From assembly GCF_014696625.1 (NCBI RefSeq), contig NZ_JACJQL010000039.1:1-64000 (forward strand): a DNA stretch of 64,000 nt, in the 5' to 3' direction. Shown piece by piece: positions 44,995-54,539 of this stretch. The notes under the pieces are model-generated. The model had not been told where the DNA came from. It did no database searches and saw nothing but the letters and a program-made list of their open reading frames with translations. A program made the position numbers and the translations under genes. Numbering within the stretch: position 1 is the first letter of the stretch; each line of letters starts with the position of its first letter. Origin of the DNA: Nostoc parmelioides FACHB-3921 (GTDB taxonomy: Bacteria; Cyanobacteriota; Cyanobacteriia; Cyanobacteriales; Nostocaceae).

Positions 44995-47886
44995 ATGTTG
45001 ATCAAAAATCAGATGGGGCAGCCACATAAATCGATAGCCGCCGAACAACCAATTCTCGCCTTGGGACGTGTTTTACAAATTCTCAGGGAGGAAGATGATG
45101 TTGATGTTCTGATTGAAACTACTATTAATTACATTCACAAAGAGTTTAACTACAAACTAATTTGGATTGCTAGTTATGATCGCCTGAAACACACTTTATT
45201 TGGTAAAGGGGGTATTGCTCCTGGTAACGATATTAATTTTTTACGTAGACGGCTAGTTCTACAACCGGGGGATTTATTAGAACAGGTAGTAATTCAACAG
45301 TCTCCCTTAGGGGTTGCAGATATCCGCAACGAAAAACGGGCTGGAGAATGGCGAGAAGTTGGCACAAAATTTAATATCCAAGGGACAATCATGCTGCCCA
45401 TGCGTCATAAAAACAGCTGCATGGGATTGCTGTTACTCGGTTCAGAACGTTGGGGTTATTTGCTACCAGAAGATGCTAAAGCTCGTCTAATGATGGTTTT
45501 AGGTGAACTAGCAGCAAGTCTCTATCAACAGGAAATAAATTTGCAACAAAAGCAAATCAAGCGTCCTGATGAGCCATTATTACAACTACTAGAAAATATC
45601 CGTAATCTGAATAATTTAGAGGAAAGGCTAAAGGCGGTAGTAGAAGCTACCCATAGCTTTGTTTCTCCTAGTCGTACCAATATTTACTGGTTTGAAAGGC
45701 AAGGACGCTATTTTTGGTGTCGGATGGGCGATCAATTAGTCAATATCGGTCGGGAAACTAACCGTGAACAGTCAGCCGCAGGGATGACAGTACAAGACTT
45801 AAGCGATTTATATTATGCTTTATCGGTTAATAAAATTATCTGGATTGGTGATGCTCGCAGTTCCTTAGAAGGCCAGTTTACAGCTAAACTGTTGCAACGT
45901 CTGCGGGTGCGATCGCTCTTAGCAGCCCCGATTATTTGGCAGAAAGACCTGTTGGGGTTTCTGGCTGTAGAAGGTTATGAACCACGCATTTGGACGGAAG
46001 CTGATAAAAATTTTGTTCAAGGCGCGGCGGGGTTCCTCTCCCTTGTAGCTCCCAATGACAAAATAGAGAATATTGTTAAACAAATTCGAGAAGATTCCCA
46101 GTTAACTAGTGAAGTTGCCCAAAGTATCTACACTCACCAAGACTGGAAGGAAACTTTACGGGTTTGTGCTGCTAAAGTATTACATCGCTTTAATGCTACT
46201 CGCTTTTTACTCTTACATTACGACCCCGACCAGAATAACTATCAAGTTATTTATCAAAATCAGCCCCACCATCGCCGTCCTCTTAGCTGTAGCTTCGGTT
46301 TATTGTCGCAGACTGACAGACAGATGTTGAAATCTGCAAATGCTACAGTGGCAGTAGAAAATGTAGAAGCAGATTTACGTTTTTTTAACTGGCGGCCTCT
46401 TTTATTAGAGCATGGCGCGCGATCGCTGTTAATTTGCAATTGCATTCAAGATCAGAAAGCAGAAGTATTATTAGTTGTCACTCACACCAGTCATCGCAGT
46501 TGGACGAACCTAGAGAGAGAACTACTGTGGGTTGTCAGTCAACAAATAGGGGTAGTTGTCAAACAGTGGCGACTACAAAAGAATAACGAACAACAGCAAC
46601 AAGTTCTCCAGAGTGTCCAAAATTGTTTACGGATTGTAGACGGAACTGACAACGAAAACAGCGAAACTGAGAAAAATCACTTGGAATGTGCAGCACTCAG
46701 GCAAATAGCATCTGTGCTTAACTGCCCTTTGGCACTGTTATTGTCTTGGTCACATGGCGAGTCTACAGCAGAAATTATCCCTGGGGTAATTCCCGATAAT
46801 CGATTTGAAGTTGAGGTATCAGCCAAACTTTCCATTCAATATGAAGCTGTAATTCAATGGGCGCTGGTTGAAAACAGTTACTTAAATGTCAGTGTAGATC
46901 ATTTACCTCCAGAAACACGCCAATGGTTACATGGTGAGGGGATTGGACAAGTTTTATTAATGGCTTTACGAACTGGAGTTGATCACCAACCTACAGGAGT
47001 CGTATTGTTGGCAGACCATCGAGAACGCCACTGGCCACAACATCGTCTTGATGCTGGCAAAATTTTAATTGATCAGCTTGCTTGGTTGCGTCGTCAACAA
47101 CAAATCAGTCAACGTCTAGAGTCCATAACCCAGGAGTTACGCCAACTCAATTGGTATAAACATCGTCGTTTGGAAAGCATCCAACGCACAACTACCAATT
47201 TACTGAAACAAATGTATGATCTGGGCGTTCCTACAAATGATATGGCACATACACGATATCAAGTGTTACTGAAACAGTTAGATCATACATTTACTTCCAT
47301 CACCTCAATGGTCAAACTGGAACAATGGCAGTTACACATAAACTGGGAAACTATGCCCATAGCCAGTTTACTCAAGCGATCGCTCGAACGCATAGATAAA
47401 TTAGTTCAAGAACAAAAGTTGTGGATTGGTGTCCACGGTTTGGCACAAGCCCACACAGAAAAGGAAGTAACTAACAGTGGTGCATTACTCAAAGGCGTTT
47501 CTACCCCAGCTAACCTATCAACAATGGCGATCGCTGGCGATATTGTAAAATTTGAACTAGTCCTTTACGAATTATTACTCGCTGCCTGTCATCGTTCTCC
47601 TAACAGCAGCAGAATAGATATCTGGTGTCGTCAGATAGATAAGCAATTTTTAGAAGTATCAATTACAGATAACGGCAAAATTCCCACAGAATTACTCACA
47701 GAGATACAACAGAAAACTCACAACGATATTCTCGCTTTCTGTAATTTTGATCAATCGCCCAATTTTAATTTGTTGATTTGCCAACAACTGATACAGCAAC
47801 TAGGTGGGGAATTAGATATCTATCAATCACCTGATAATCGAGTTGTTAGCCGCTTGGTGCTGCCATTGGCTGAAAAAAATTCCTGA
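44995..47886 (+). CDS. Multi-GAF protein with degenerate histidine-kinase-like C-terminus
   Basis: About 963 aa from ATG 44995 (or 957 from ATG 45013); the frame is open from a TTG at 44905 through repeat-like DNA. Several GAF domains fill residues about 20-730 (for example FNYKLIWIASYDR, VRSLLAAPIIWQKDLLGFLAVE, ARSLLICNC). The C-terminus recalls HisKA/HATPase: an H-box-like LNWYKHRRLESIQ, but the N-box reads FELVLYELLLAACHRS without Asn, the D-box is ITDNGK, and the G2 box is replaced by FNLLICQQLIQQLGG. ATP binding is therefore doubtful. No bilin Cys pattern was found. Likely a sensory scaffold or pseudokinase. Confidence 0.8.
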   Translation: MLIKNQMGQPHKSIAAEQPILALGRVLQILREEDDVDVLIETTINYIHKEFNYKLIWIASYDRLKHTLFGKGGIAPGNDINFLRRRLVLQPGDLLEQVVIQQSPLGVADIRNEKRAGEWREVGTKFNIQGTIMLPMRHKNSCMGLLLLGSERWGYLLPEDAKARLMMVLGELAASLYQQEINLQQKQIKRPDEPLLQLLENIRNLNNLEERLKAVVEATHSFVSPSRTNIYWFERQGRYFWCRMGDQLVNIGRETNREQSAAGMTVQDLSDLYYALSVNKIIWIGDARSSLEGQFTAKLLQRLRVRSLLAAPIIWQKDLLGFLAVEGYEPRIWTEADKNFVQGAAGFLSLVAPNDKIENIVKQIREDSQLTSEVAQSIYTHQDWKETLRVCAAKVLHRFNATRFLLLHYDPDQNNYQVIYQNQPHHRRPLSCSFGLLSQTDRQMLKSANATVAVENVEADLRFFNWRPLLLEHGARSLLICNCIQDQKAEVLLVVTHTSHRSWTNLERELLWVVSQQIGVVVKQWRLQKNNEQQQQVLQSVQNCLRIVDGTDNENSETEKNHLECAALRQIASVLNCPLALLLSWSHGESTAEIIPGVIPDNRFEVEVSAKLSIQYEAVIQWALVENSYLNVSVDHLPPETRQWLHGEGIGQVLLMALRTGVDHQPTGVVLLADHRERHWPQHRLDAGKILIDQLAWLRRQQQISQRLESITQELRQLNWYKHRRLESIQRTTTNLLKQMYDLGVPTNDMAHTRYQVLLKQLDHTFTSITSMVKLEQWQLHINWETMPIASLLKRSLERIDKLVQEQKLWIGVHGLAQAHTEKEVTNSGALLKGVSTPANLSTMAIAGDIVKFELVLYELLLAACHRSPNSSRIDIWCRQIDKQFLEVSITDNGKIPTELLTEIQQKTHNDILAFCNFDQSPNFNLLICQQLIQQLGGELDIYQSPDNRVVSRLVLPLAEKNS

Positions 47887-47962
47887 ATCAAAACAATTTA
47901 CAATTGATTATGCTTAATTAGGAATTATCACTGTAAGAATATTTCTTACTCCACTTTTACCA

Positions 47963-48298
47963 ATGTTTAATGATATTAGAGTGAAGCTATATATTTGTAT
48001 AGCTTTAATATTACTATTACTTGTCTCAAATGTTGTGTTATTGCCTGCTGTAGCCGCCGTATGCCGTAACTATCATGGTCAACATATTTGTATTATTAGC
48101 ATTAATCGTAGTGCTAAAAATTATTGGGAATATAAGGCAAATATTACTATTGACGGAGAAAAAAGACCATTAGAGGTCTACAATTGTCGCCAAAAGTTTA
48201 AGTTAAAACAAGATAAAACTTTAATACCATTTCAACCCAACGATCCAGGTGAATTCATCTGTAGTTTTTTCAAAAATACCTCATATAGAGGAAAGTAA
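47963..48298 (+). CDS. Hypothetical secreted protein with Cys residues
   Basis: 111 aa. An N-terminal hydrophobic stretch YICIALILLLLVSNVVLLPAVAA is a probable signal peptide with cleavage after AVAA. The mature part is short, basic, with Cys in AAVCRNY, QHICII, VYNCRQK and FICSFF, suggesting two disulfides. No family recognised. Isolated, 76 nt after the GAF protein. Confidence 0.65.
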   Translation: MFNDIRVKLYICIALILLLLVSNVVLLPAVAAVCRNYHGQHICIISINRSAKNYWEYKANITIDGEKRPLEVYNCRQKFKLKQDKTLIPFQPNDPGEFICSFFKNTSYRGK

Positions 48299-48384
48299 TT
48301 ATTTGGGGAATTATTGGAGGAGTAGAATCATCCTGAGTTACCATCACTGACGTTGGAACACAGCATACTACTCCTACAAAAGTT

Positions 48385-49644
48385 TCAACGTTTGGCTAAT
48401 TCTGGCGTTTTTCCCTTCAACCCAATCATTAACTTGAGCATAAATGTTTTTAGCGCGGGGACACTGCGTAAACACCATAAACCCAAGCGACGAACAAACA
48501 CCAAGGGAGGGAATTGGTTAGAAAACATCCGGTCTAACATATCAGTGAACCCTAAAATGGCTAGGTTCTCTTTTTGTCGCCAGCTTTCGTAACGTTTCAA
48601 GACCCGAATGTTGCCAATATCTTCGCCAGATTGATGTGCTTTTTGGATGACTTGGGCTAAAGCGGCGACATCTCGAATACCCAAGTTTAATCCTTGTCCA
48701 CCCACAGGATGACAATTATGTGCTGCATCGCCAACTAAAGCTAAACGGGGAAGAACATAACGATCGCTTTGCATGAGTTGTACTTGAAAAACGAAGCGAT
48801 CGCCTAACAGTTCCAACTTACCCATCTGCTTGCCAAAGCGTTGGCTAAGTTCCTGTAAAAATTCTTCATCATTTAAAGCACACAGGGCTTTTGCTTCATC
48901 GTGGGGGGCTGTCCAAACGATGCGGCAACGGTTTCCTGGTAAAGGTAAAATCGCAAAGGGGCCACTAGGCCAAAATCTTTCGTAAGCTGTATCGTTATGT
49001 GGTTTCTCAGGCTTGACAAAAGCAACAATGCAAGATTGCCAATACTTCCAGCCATGAGTTTTAATCCCCGCAGCTTGACGAATAGGCGATCGCGATCCAT
49101 CTGCGGCTACCAGTAATTTGCTACGGATTGTGTTTAATTGATCGGCAATTTTGACGGCGATGACTACTTCATTTTGCTGATAATTGGTACTCATCACCTC
49201 AGCCGGACAAAGATAAGTCACATTTGGGCAATTCTGCACAAACTCCTGTAGAGGTTCCAGTAACGCTTGATGTTCCGCTACATAACCTAATTCTGGTGTC
49301 CCTAAATCTGTGGTTTCAAACTCCACCACACCAGGATAATCAGCATCAGAAAGGCGGACTTGGCGGTACTTGGCAATCTGAGGCAGAATTTTATCCCAAA
49401 TACCAATTCCTTGGTAAATTAGCGCTGATAGCAGATGAACTGCATAGGCTTGACCTTTGGCTACTGCTGCGGATGAGACTTTAGCCTCGATCAACAGTAT
49501 ATTCAAGCCAGAATCTTTTAATGCCGAAGCTAGGGTTAACCCAACAATTCCGCCGCCGACGATGACCAAATCATAGTCGTATTTTCGCAGTTCTGGCGGT
49601 GTCGGTTGAGGAGAAACAGTTTGAGTAATCTGCGTTAGCGCCAT
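48385..49644 (-). CDS. FAD-dependent hydroxylase, UbiH/VisC/COQ6 family
   Basis: 419 aa. FAD fold LVIVGGGIVGLTLASALKDSG near residue 27, the DG motif LVAADGSRSPIR, and GDAAHNCHPVGGQGLNLGIRD are diagnostic of ring hydroxylases of the UbiH/COQ6 family. In cyanobacteria such enzymes may act in prenylquinone metabolism, but the exact step is not shown by sequence. ATG 49644. Confidence 0.92.
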   Translation of the reverse strand: MALTQITQTVSPQPTPPELRKYDYDLVIVGGGIVGLTLASALKDSGLNILLIEAKVSSAAVAKGQAYAVHLLSALIYQGIGIWDKILPQIAKYRQVRLSDADYPGVVEFETTDLGTPELGYVAEHQALLEPLQEFVQNCPNVTYLCPAEVMSTNYQQNEVVIAVKIADQLNTIRSKLLVAADGSRSPIRQAAGIKTHGWKYWQSCIVAFVKPEKPHNDTAYERFWPSGPFAILPLPGNRCRIVWTAPHDEAKALCALNDEEFLQELSQRFGKQMGKLELLGDRFVFQVQLMQSDRYVLPRLALVGDAAHNCHPVGGQGLNLGIRDVAALAQVIQKAHQSGEDIGNIRVLKRYESWRQKENLAILGFTDMLDRMFSNQFPPLVFVRRLGLWCLRSVPALKTFMLKLMIGLKGKTPELAKR

Positions 49645-49726
49645 TGTTAAGAGAGATTAAGGCATTCTAACTATTATTCTTACGCGATCGCCCCTGATTG
49701 AGCAAGTTACTTGGCTATGGGGGTTA

Positions 49727-50092
49727 GTGACTGGGAAGATAAATTACCATACTTTCGTGGTGTGGATGCGTCACTTAGTCTTGTTACTAGAAAAAGCCGG
49801 AAGACAAGAAATTATAGAATTTATTGAGACAGTAGTAATTTATAAGTTTCCCAGACTTAGCAGGGAAGAGGTAGAAACTATGTTGGGTTTGGATGCTATT
49901 AGGAATACAAAGGTTTATCAAGAGGCAAAAGAGGAAGGTAAACTCGAAGGTAAACTCGAAGGTAAACTGGAGGGTAAGCTTGAAGCAGTGCCTAAGTTTT
50001 TGAAATTGGGATTGAGTGTAGAACAAATCGCTGAGGCTTTGGAATTAGAAGTTGATTTGGTTAGACAAGCCGCAGAACAATCGTCTTCTTAA
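49727..50092 (+). pseudogene. C-terminal remnant of an Rpn-family (recombination-promoting nuclease) protein
   Basis: The 121-codon frame matches only the C-terminal tail of the PD-(D/E)XK/Rpn-type proteins common in cyanobacteria: IIEFIETVVIYKFPRLSREEVETMLGL, KVYQEAKEEGK and AVPKFLKLGLSVEQIAEALEL. The nuclease core (normally more than 200 residues upstream) is absent; upstream is the divergent hydroxylase gene. Four tandem EGKL units are encoded by a 12-bp repeat at about 49936-49983. A start at ATG 49766 (MRHLVLLLEK) is more natural than GTG 49727. Probably inactive. Confidence 0.7.
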
Positions 50093-50146
50093 GGAGTGAG
50101 GTATAAAATTTTGATTTCCTACCTTCCCCAGCGATGAGATATTTAT

Positions 50147-50905
50147 CTAGGCGAAACTCACCGCCATAAGATTTTCGGACATTTCAAAGTTAGATGTCAC
50201 ATTTTGGACATCATCTAACCCTTCTAGAGTATCAATCAATTTGAGCAGCGATCGCGCTTGGTCTGGTTCAGTAACTTCTACATTATTACTGGGAATCCAG
50301 CGCAACTCGGCATCTGTCACCTTAAAGCCTTGGTCTTTGAGTGTCTGATTGAGAATTTCTAAATTTGCTACTTCTGTAAACACCTCGGCTGTCTCATCCT
50401 CGGTCATTTCATAAGATTCAGCACCACCCTCTAAGGATGCTTCTAAAAGCTGGTCTTCATCCACAACACCAGAGACAACACAGACACCCTTTTGATCAAA
50501 CATCCAGCTAACGCAGCCAGTTTCACCCAAATTACCACCATTTTTACTAAAAGCTACTCGTAAATCAGCAGCCGTGCGATTGCGGTTATCAGTCAAAGCT
50601 TCAATTAAAATCGCTACACCCCCAGGGCCATAACCTTCGTAACGAATTTCCTCTAAACTAGCGTTATCGCCGCCAAATGTACCTGCACCTTTAGCGATCG
50701 CCCGTTCTATATTATCGTTAGGAATACCAGCCGCTTTTGCTTTATCGATGGCGGTACGGAGTTGAAAATTTCCCGATGGGTCTGGAATCCCGCTTCTAGC
50801 TGCCAAAATAATTGCCCTCGATAGCTGAGTAAAGGTCTTACCCTTCTTGGCATCTACTACCGCTTTTTGGCGCTTAATGTTTGCCCATTTACTATGTCCT
50901 GCCAT
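50147..50905 (-). CDS. yebC: YebC/PmpR family protein (transcriptional regulator / translation factor TACO1-like)
   Basis: 252 aa. It begins MAGHSKWANIKRQKAVVDAKKGK, the hallmark of the family, with DNNRTAADLRVAFSKNGGNLG and LRWIPSNNVEV following. YebC-type proteins bind DNA or act on ribosomes to help translate difficult proline stretches; which applies here is not clear. ATG 50905. Confidence 0.97.
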   Translation of the reverse strand: MAGHSKWANIKRQKAVVDAKKGKTFTQLSRAIILAARSGIPDPSGNFQLRTAIDKAKAAGIPNDNIERAIAKGAGTFGGDNASLEEIRYEGYGPGGVAILIEALTDNRNRTAADLRVAFSKNGGNLGETGCVSWMFDQKGVCVVSGVVDEDQLLEASLEGGAESYEMTEDETAEVFTEVANLEILNQTLKDQGFKVTDAELRWIPSNNVEVTEPDQARSLLKLIDTLEGLDDVQNVTSNFEMSENLMAVSFA

Positions 50906-50986
50906 AATCTAAAGCTAATAAATCTCTCTTCCAAAGTTAATGGTTAATGGTCAATAGTCATTAGTCAATAGTCCCTCACTCTGTCC

Positions 50987-52372
50987 ATGAAAGTTAAAAA
51001 ATTGATTAATCTGTTTTATCAAAACTGTGCGCGGTTTTTTTTCGCCTCTGATGATTCTAGGGTAAAAAGAAAAAATTGGCGATTTTACCGATATCGTTGG
51101 CTATCGCTGTTTCTAGTAGGAATATTAGTTACTAGTGGATGTCAGGTAATCCAAAATGGCATGAAAGCAGATAAAGTCATTCATTTAACTTTATGGCATG
51201 GGGTGAATCCGCCACCTAATCGGGATGTCTTTCAAAAGCTGGTAGATAAGTTTAACCAAAGCCATACAGATATTCAGGTAGATGCGATTTACGCTGGACA
51301 ACAAGACCAACAAATGCCGAAGATTTTGGCAGCTGTCGTAGGTAATGCGTCCCCGGATATTTTGTGGTACAACCCAGCAACTACAGGGCAACTAGTAGAA
51401 CTAAATGCCTTGGTTCCTTTGGACGAAATGTTGTCAAGTTCACTAATTAAAGATGAAATTGACCCCAGCTTATACCCGGCTGTGGAATACCAGGGTAAAA
51501 CTTGGGCAGTACCTTTTGCTACAAATAATGTTGGCGTTTTTTATCGTCCCAGTTTGTTTAAGGCGGCGGGAATTACACAATTACCTAAGACTTGGGAAGA
51601 GTTTCGGGAAGTTGCCAAAAAATTAACCCGTGATACCGATGGTGATGGAAGAATTGATCAACATGGGATGGTACTACCTTTAGGCAAAGGTGAGTTTACA
51701 GTCTTTACTTGGCTACCATTTATGTGGAGTGGTGGCGGCGAGTTGGTAAGCAAAGATTCACAGAATGCGGCTGGTGTCACTTTAGAAAATAATGCTGGGG
51801 CGATCGCCGCTTTGCAACTGTGGCGTGATTTAATAACAGATGGTTCGGCTGTGTTATCAGCCCCAGAAAGAGGTTACGAAACCAACGATTTGCTAACTGG
51901 TAAAGTGGCGATGCAATTAACTGGGCCTTGGACTTTAGGGGAGTTTCAAGCCAGTGGGGTTGATTTTGATGTATTCCCTATTCCAGTGGGGGAAAGACCT
52001 GCTACTGTAATTGGTGGCGAAAATCTTTATATTTTTAAATCTCAACCGGAAAGAGAAAAGGCAGCTTTTAAATTTCTTGAATATGCTGCTGGTGAAGAAT
52101 TTCAAACAGAGTTGGCACTGGGAACAGGTTATTTACCAATCAATTTAAAATCCCGCGAAAGTTTAAAATACCAGGCATTTGTGAAAAAAGTACCCCAAGC
52201 AAAGGTATTTTTAGAACAGGCTAAGTACGCGCGATCGCGTCCTACTTTCCCCGGTTATAATCGGATTTCTGATAGTGTAGGTCGGGCAGTGGAAACTGTA
52301 TTGATGGGTAAGAGTTCCCCAGCAGATGCCCTAAAAGCTAGTCAGCAGCGCTTAGATTTGATTTTCAAATAA
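50987..52372 (+). CDS. Extracellular solute-binding lipoprotein of a sugar ABC transporter (family 1)
   Basis: 461 aa. A long basic leader (KRKNWRFYRYR) precedes a hydrophobic stretch and lipobox LVTSGC (Cys52). The mature part matches UgpB/MalE-like binding proteins: TLWHGVNPPPNRDVFQKLVDKFNQ, PDILWYNPATTGQLVELNAL, WAVPFATNNVGVFYRPSLFKAAG, TGPWTLGEFQ and GGENLYIFK. No permease or ATPase gene is adjacent, so it must work with components encoded elsewhere. The ligand is likely a sugar or glycerol-phosphate, not definable here. Confidence 0.92.
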   Translation: MKVKKLINLFYQNCARFFFASDDSRVKRKNWRFYRYRWLSLFLVGILVTSGCQVIQNGMKADKVIHLTLWHGVNPPPNRDVFQKLVDKFNQSHTDIQVDAIYAGQQDQQMPKILAAVVGNASPDILWYNPATTGQLVELNALVPLDEMLSSSLIKDEIDPSLYPAVEYQGKTWAVPFATNNVGVFYRPSLFKAAGITQLPKTWEEFREVAKKLTRDTDGDGRIDQHGMVLPLGKGEFTVFTWLPFMWSGGGELVSKDSQNAAGVTLENNAGAIAALQLWRDLITDGSAVLSAPERGYETNDLLTGKVAMQLTGPWTLGEFQASGVDFDVFPIPVGERPATVIGGENLYIFKSQPEREKAAFKFLEYAAGEEFQTELALGTGYLPINLKSRESLKYQAFVKKVPQAKVFLEQAKYARSRPTFPGYNRISDSVGRAVETVLMGKSSPADALKASQQRLDLIFK

Positions 52373-52476
52373 TTAATATCAATTGTTTCCCTAGTCATTG
52401 TGGTATAAAAAGTAATTGCTATCTTGGCTCTAGGTTAACAAAACTTGAGTAAAAAATCTCATGCTTTTTTACCTGA

Positions 52477-53376
52477 ATGCCGACATACCAGGGCAATACT
52501 ACTACCGCAATGACTACTCAAAATTTTCCTTTTAGTTTAGCCTTAGTTTCTATAATTTCTTTAGTTGCACTCAATTTTAGACCTATTGAGCCTATAGTGC
52601 CTATTTTGGGATTTCACGGCATTTTAGATACGAAAAGTAATAAGACTTTATCACCTTTACCCCCAGAGGAAATGCACTACTCAAAACAGGAATTAGAAAA
52701 ACTTTTAGAGTCTCTGATTATTAATAACTACTGGTTTTTAAGCACAGAAGATTTATATAATTTTAAACTAACCAAATCCCAAAAAATTCCGGCAGAGTAT
52801 CGGGGCAAAAAGCCGATAATGTTGACATTTGATGATGGCTATAAATCAGTACATACTAAGCTACTGCCTATTTTATCTAAGCTAGAAATAAAATATGGCA
52901 GAAAAGTTAAAATAGTCTTATTTATTAATCCTAGTCGTTTAGCTCAAAAGGCTATTAGTAGTAAAACCCATTTAAGTTGTCAGGAAATTAGGGAAGGTTT
53001 ACAAAAAGGATTTTATGATATTCAATCTCATGGATTAAATCACAAGGATTTAACAAAATTATCCCGGCGAGAACTGGTGCATGAACTTTTAAAATCTAGA
53101 AGTATTTTGAGAAGATGTACACAAGATTTAGATCCAGAACAAAAGGTAGCATCTCATTTTGCTTATCCTTATGGAGCTTATAATAAGCAGGTAGAGTTAT
53201 ATGTTTCTAGATATTATTTATCTGGGTATTTATATAACGATGAAACTTTAAATTATACTTGTAAACATAATGCTTATGAAATCCCCCGATTAATTGTTAA
53301 TTACACTAAATCACCTAAACAAATTATCAAAATGGTTGAAAACTTAGCCCCAATTAGCAATGAGGCGTGTCAGTAA
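52477..53376 (+). CDS. Polysaccharide deacetylase (NodB domain), exported
   Basis: 299 aa from ATG 52477, or 288 from ATG 52510 (MTTQNFPFS). A hydrophobic N-terminus (FSLALVSIISLVALNF) suggests a signal anchor. The NodB core shows MLTFDDGYKSV (motif 1, metal-binding Asp pair), QSHGLNHKDL (motif 2, HxxxH) and FAYPYGAYN (motif 3). It probably deacetylates peptidoglycan or an exopolysaccharide in the periplasm. It follows the sugar-binding gene by about 100 nt. Confidence 0.92.
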   Translation: MPTYQGNTTTAMTTQNFPFSLALVSIISLVALNFRPIEPIVPILGFHGILDTKSNKTLSPLPPEEMHYSKQELEKLLESLIINNYWFLSTEDLYNFKLTKSQKIPAEYRGKKPIMLTFDDGYKSVHTKLLPILSKLEIKYGRKVKIVLFINPSRLAQKAISSKTHLSCQEIREGLQKGFYDIQSHGLNHKDLTKLSRRELVHELLKSRSILRRCTQDLDPEQKVASHFAYPYGAYNKQVELYVSRYYLSGYLYNDETLNYTCKHNAYEIPRLIVNYTKSPKQIIKMVENLAPISNEACQ

Positions 53377-53397
53377 GGGATTAAGAAGTTACATAAG

Positions 53398-53451
53398 CCA
53401 TGTATATACATTAATCATCACTAGTTTCTACCTCTTTCCATGTATATACAT
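53398..53451. repeat. Two copies of CCATGTATATACAT, 40 bp apart
   Basis: Each copy contains the perfect 12-bp palindrome ATGTATATACAT (53400-53411 and 53440-53451). They lie in the 109-bp gap between the convergent deacetylase and TetR genes. No terminator-like T-run is attached. Confidence 0.7.
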
Positions 53452-53485
53452 AATTTAAGGCTGAAGACTAGCCAACCGTAGGTGA

Positions 53486-54355
53486 TTACGAATGAGTCCG
53501 ATTACTTGAAAAACCTTCGCGGGCAAAGATTTCAATCATTTCGCTGCGAGTCAAGTTATTTTTCTCTGCTAATTCTGCTAACTGTTCCCAGGCTGTATCA
53601 GTCAATCTTATAGACCTTAACTGTTTAGGTTCAGAACTGTAGTCCATCTGGAATTTACCCGAAGTTGTACGCCTTCGCCTGGGTGATTTTTGCCTTGTAC
53701 CAGAATACTGATTAGTAGAAGTAGTTTGAGAAAGATTAATAGTGATTAAGTTAATCAGGTTGTCAATGAGGCGATCGCGCTCCATTGGTAAGATATCCTG
53801 GCTATGGAGCATATATTGAATAATTATAAAATGCACTACTGTACCCATAAAAATACGTGCTGCCACCTCTGGATCAGGTAATTTTAGTTCTGAATGCTCT
53901 GTAAAATATTGACTCAGGCGCTGTAGAGCTTGTTTATCTATGTTGTAGACAAAGGTTTTTGCTAACAACGGAAACCGCCCAGATTCGCCGATAATTAGCC
54001 TGATTAAACTCAAAAACTCTGGTTCTTGCTCTATTTGATCTAAAATATTCGTTGCTAAACGACGTAAAACAATACGGGGTTCTCCTTGCAGAAATTCCCC
54101 ATTGTGGACTAAAAAACATTTTTCCTGCGCTAGTTTTTCAATCAAAGCAGCAAATAATCCTTCTTTGTCTTGAAAGTAGCTGTAGACAGTGGTTTTCGAG
54201 ACTCCTGCTGCGGCTGTCACTCTATCCATTGTCGTGGCTGCATAGCCGTTGGTCAAAAACTCTTGCATCGCCCCAGCTAAAATCGCATCAACTTTCTCAG
54301 ATGAGAAAAGACGATCGCTATCATTACTTTCTATATGTGCCTTTTTCATACTCAT
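53486..54355 (-). CDS. TetR-family regulator with an added C-terminal ribbon-helix-helix-like segment
   Basis: 289 aa, longer than the usual 190-220. The N-terminal TetR HTH is at about residues 20-65 (AMQEFLTNGYAATTMDRVTAAAGVSKTTVYSYFQDKEGLF, here shown by AAGVSKTTVYSYF). The ligand domain runs to about 210. A basic linker (KSPRRRRTT) leads to QLRSIRLTDTAWEQLAELAEK and NLTRSEMIEIFARE, which look like an RHH/CopG-type fold (beta strand, helix, helix). It is divergent from the devBCA-like operon and probably represses it. ATG 54355 or 54349. Confidence 0.88.
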   Translation of the reverse strand: MSMKKAHIESNDSDRLFSSEKVDAILAGAMQEFLTNGYAATTMDRVTAAAGVSKTTVYSYFQDKEGLFAALIEKLAQEKCFLVHNGEFLQGEPRIVLRRLATNILDQIEQEPEFLSLIRLIIGESGRFPLLAKTFVYNIDKQALQRLSQYFTEHSELKLPDPEVAARIFMGTVVHFIIIQYMLHSQDILPMERDRLIDNLINLITINLSQTTSTNQYSGTRQKSPRRRRTTSGKFQMDYSSEPKQLRSIRLTDTAWEQLAELAEKNNLTRSEMIEIFAREGFSSNRTHS

Positions 54356-54452
54356 ATTTTTATATCTTCGCTGAATAAACTAGCTTAGACCGATAAGTGA
54401 ACTTAATTGCGGGGATTTCTCCTGAAAGATTCATTTTTCTATCCATACACCC

Positions 54453-54502
54453 TTGACAATATTGTAATGTACGGTTTAGTTTAATTATAGTTTACTAAAC
54501 TA
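54453..54502 (+). promoter_or_regulatory. Probable operator palindrome and -35 element of the devBCA-like operon
   Basis: A perfect 15-bp palindrome TAGTTTACTAAACTA (54488-54502) lies 38 bp before the exporter start and 133 bp from the TetR start. Half-site-like TTTAGTTTA and ACTAAATAGTTTA words flank it. TTGACA at 54453-54458 may be a -35 hexamer; the -10 is not certain. Size and symmetry fit a TetR-type operator; binding is inference. Confidence 0.6.
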
Positions 54503-54539
54503 AATAGTTTATTTAGCGTCCTAAATAAAAGAGGGGCTT

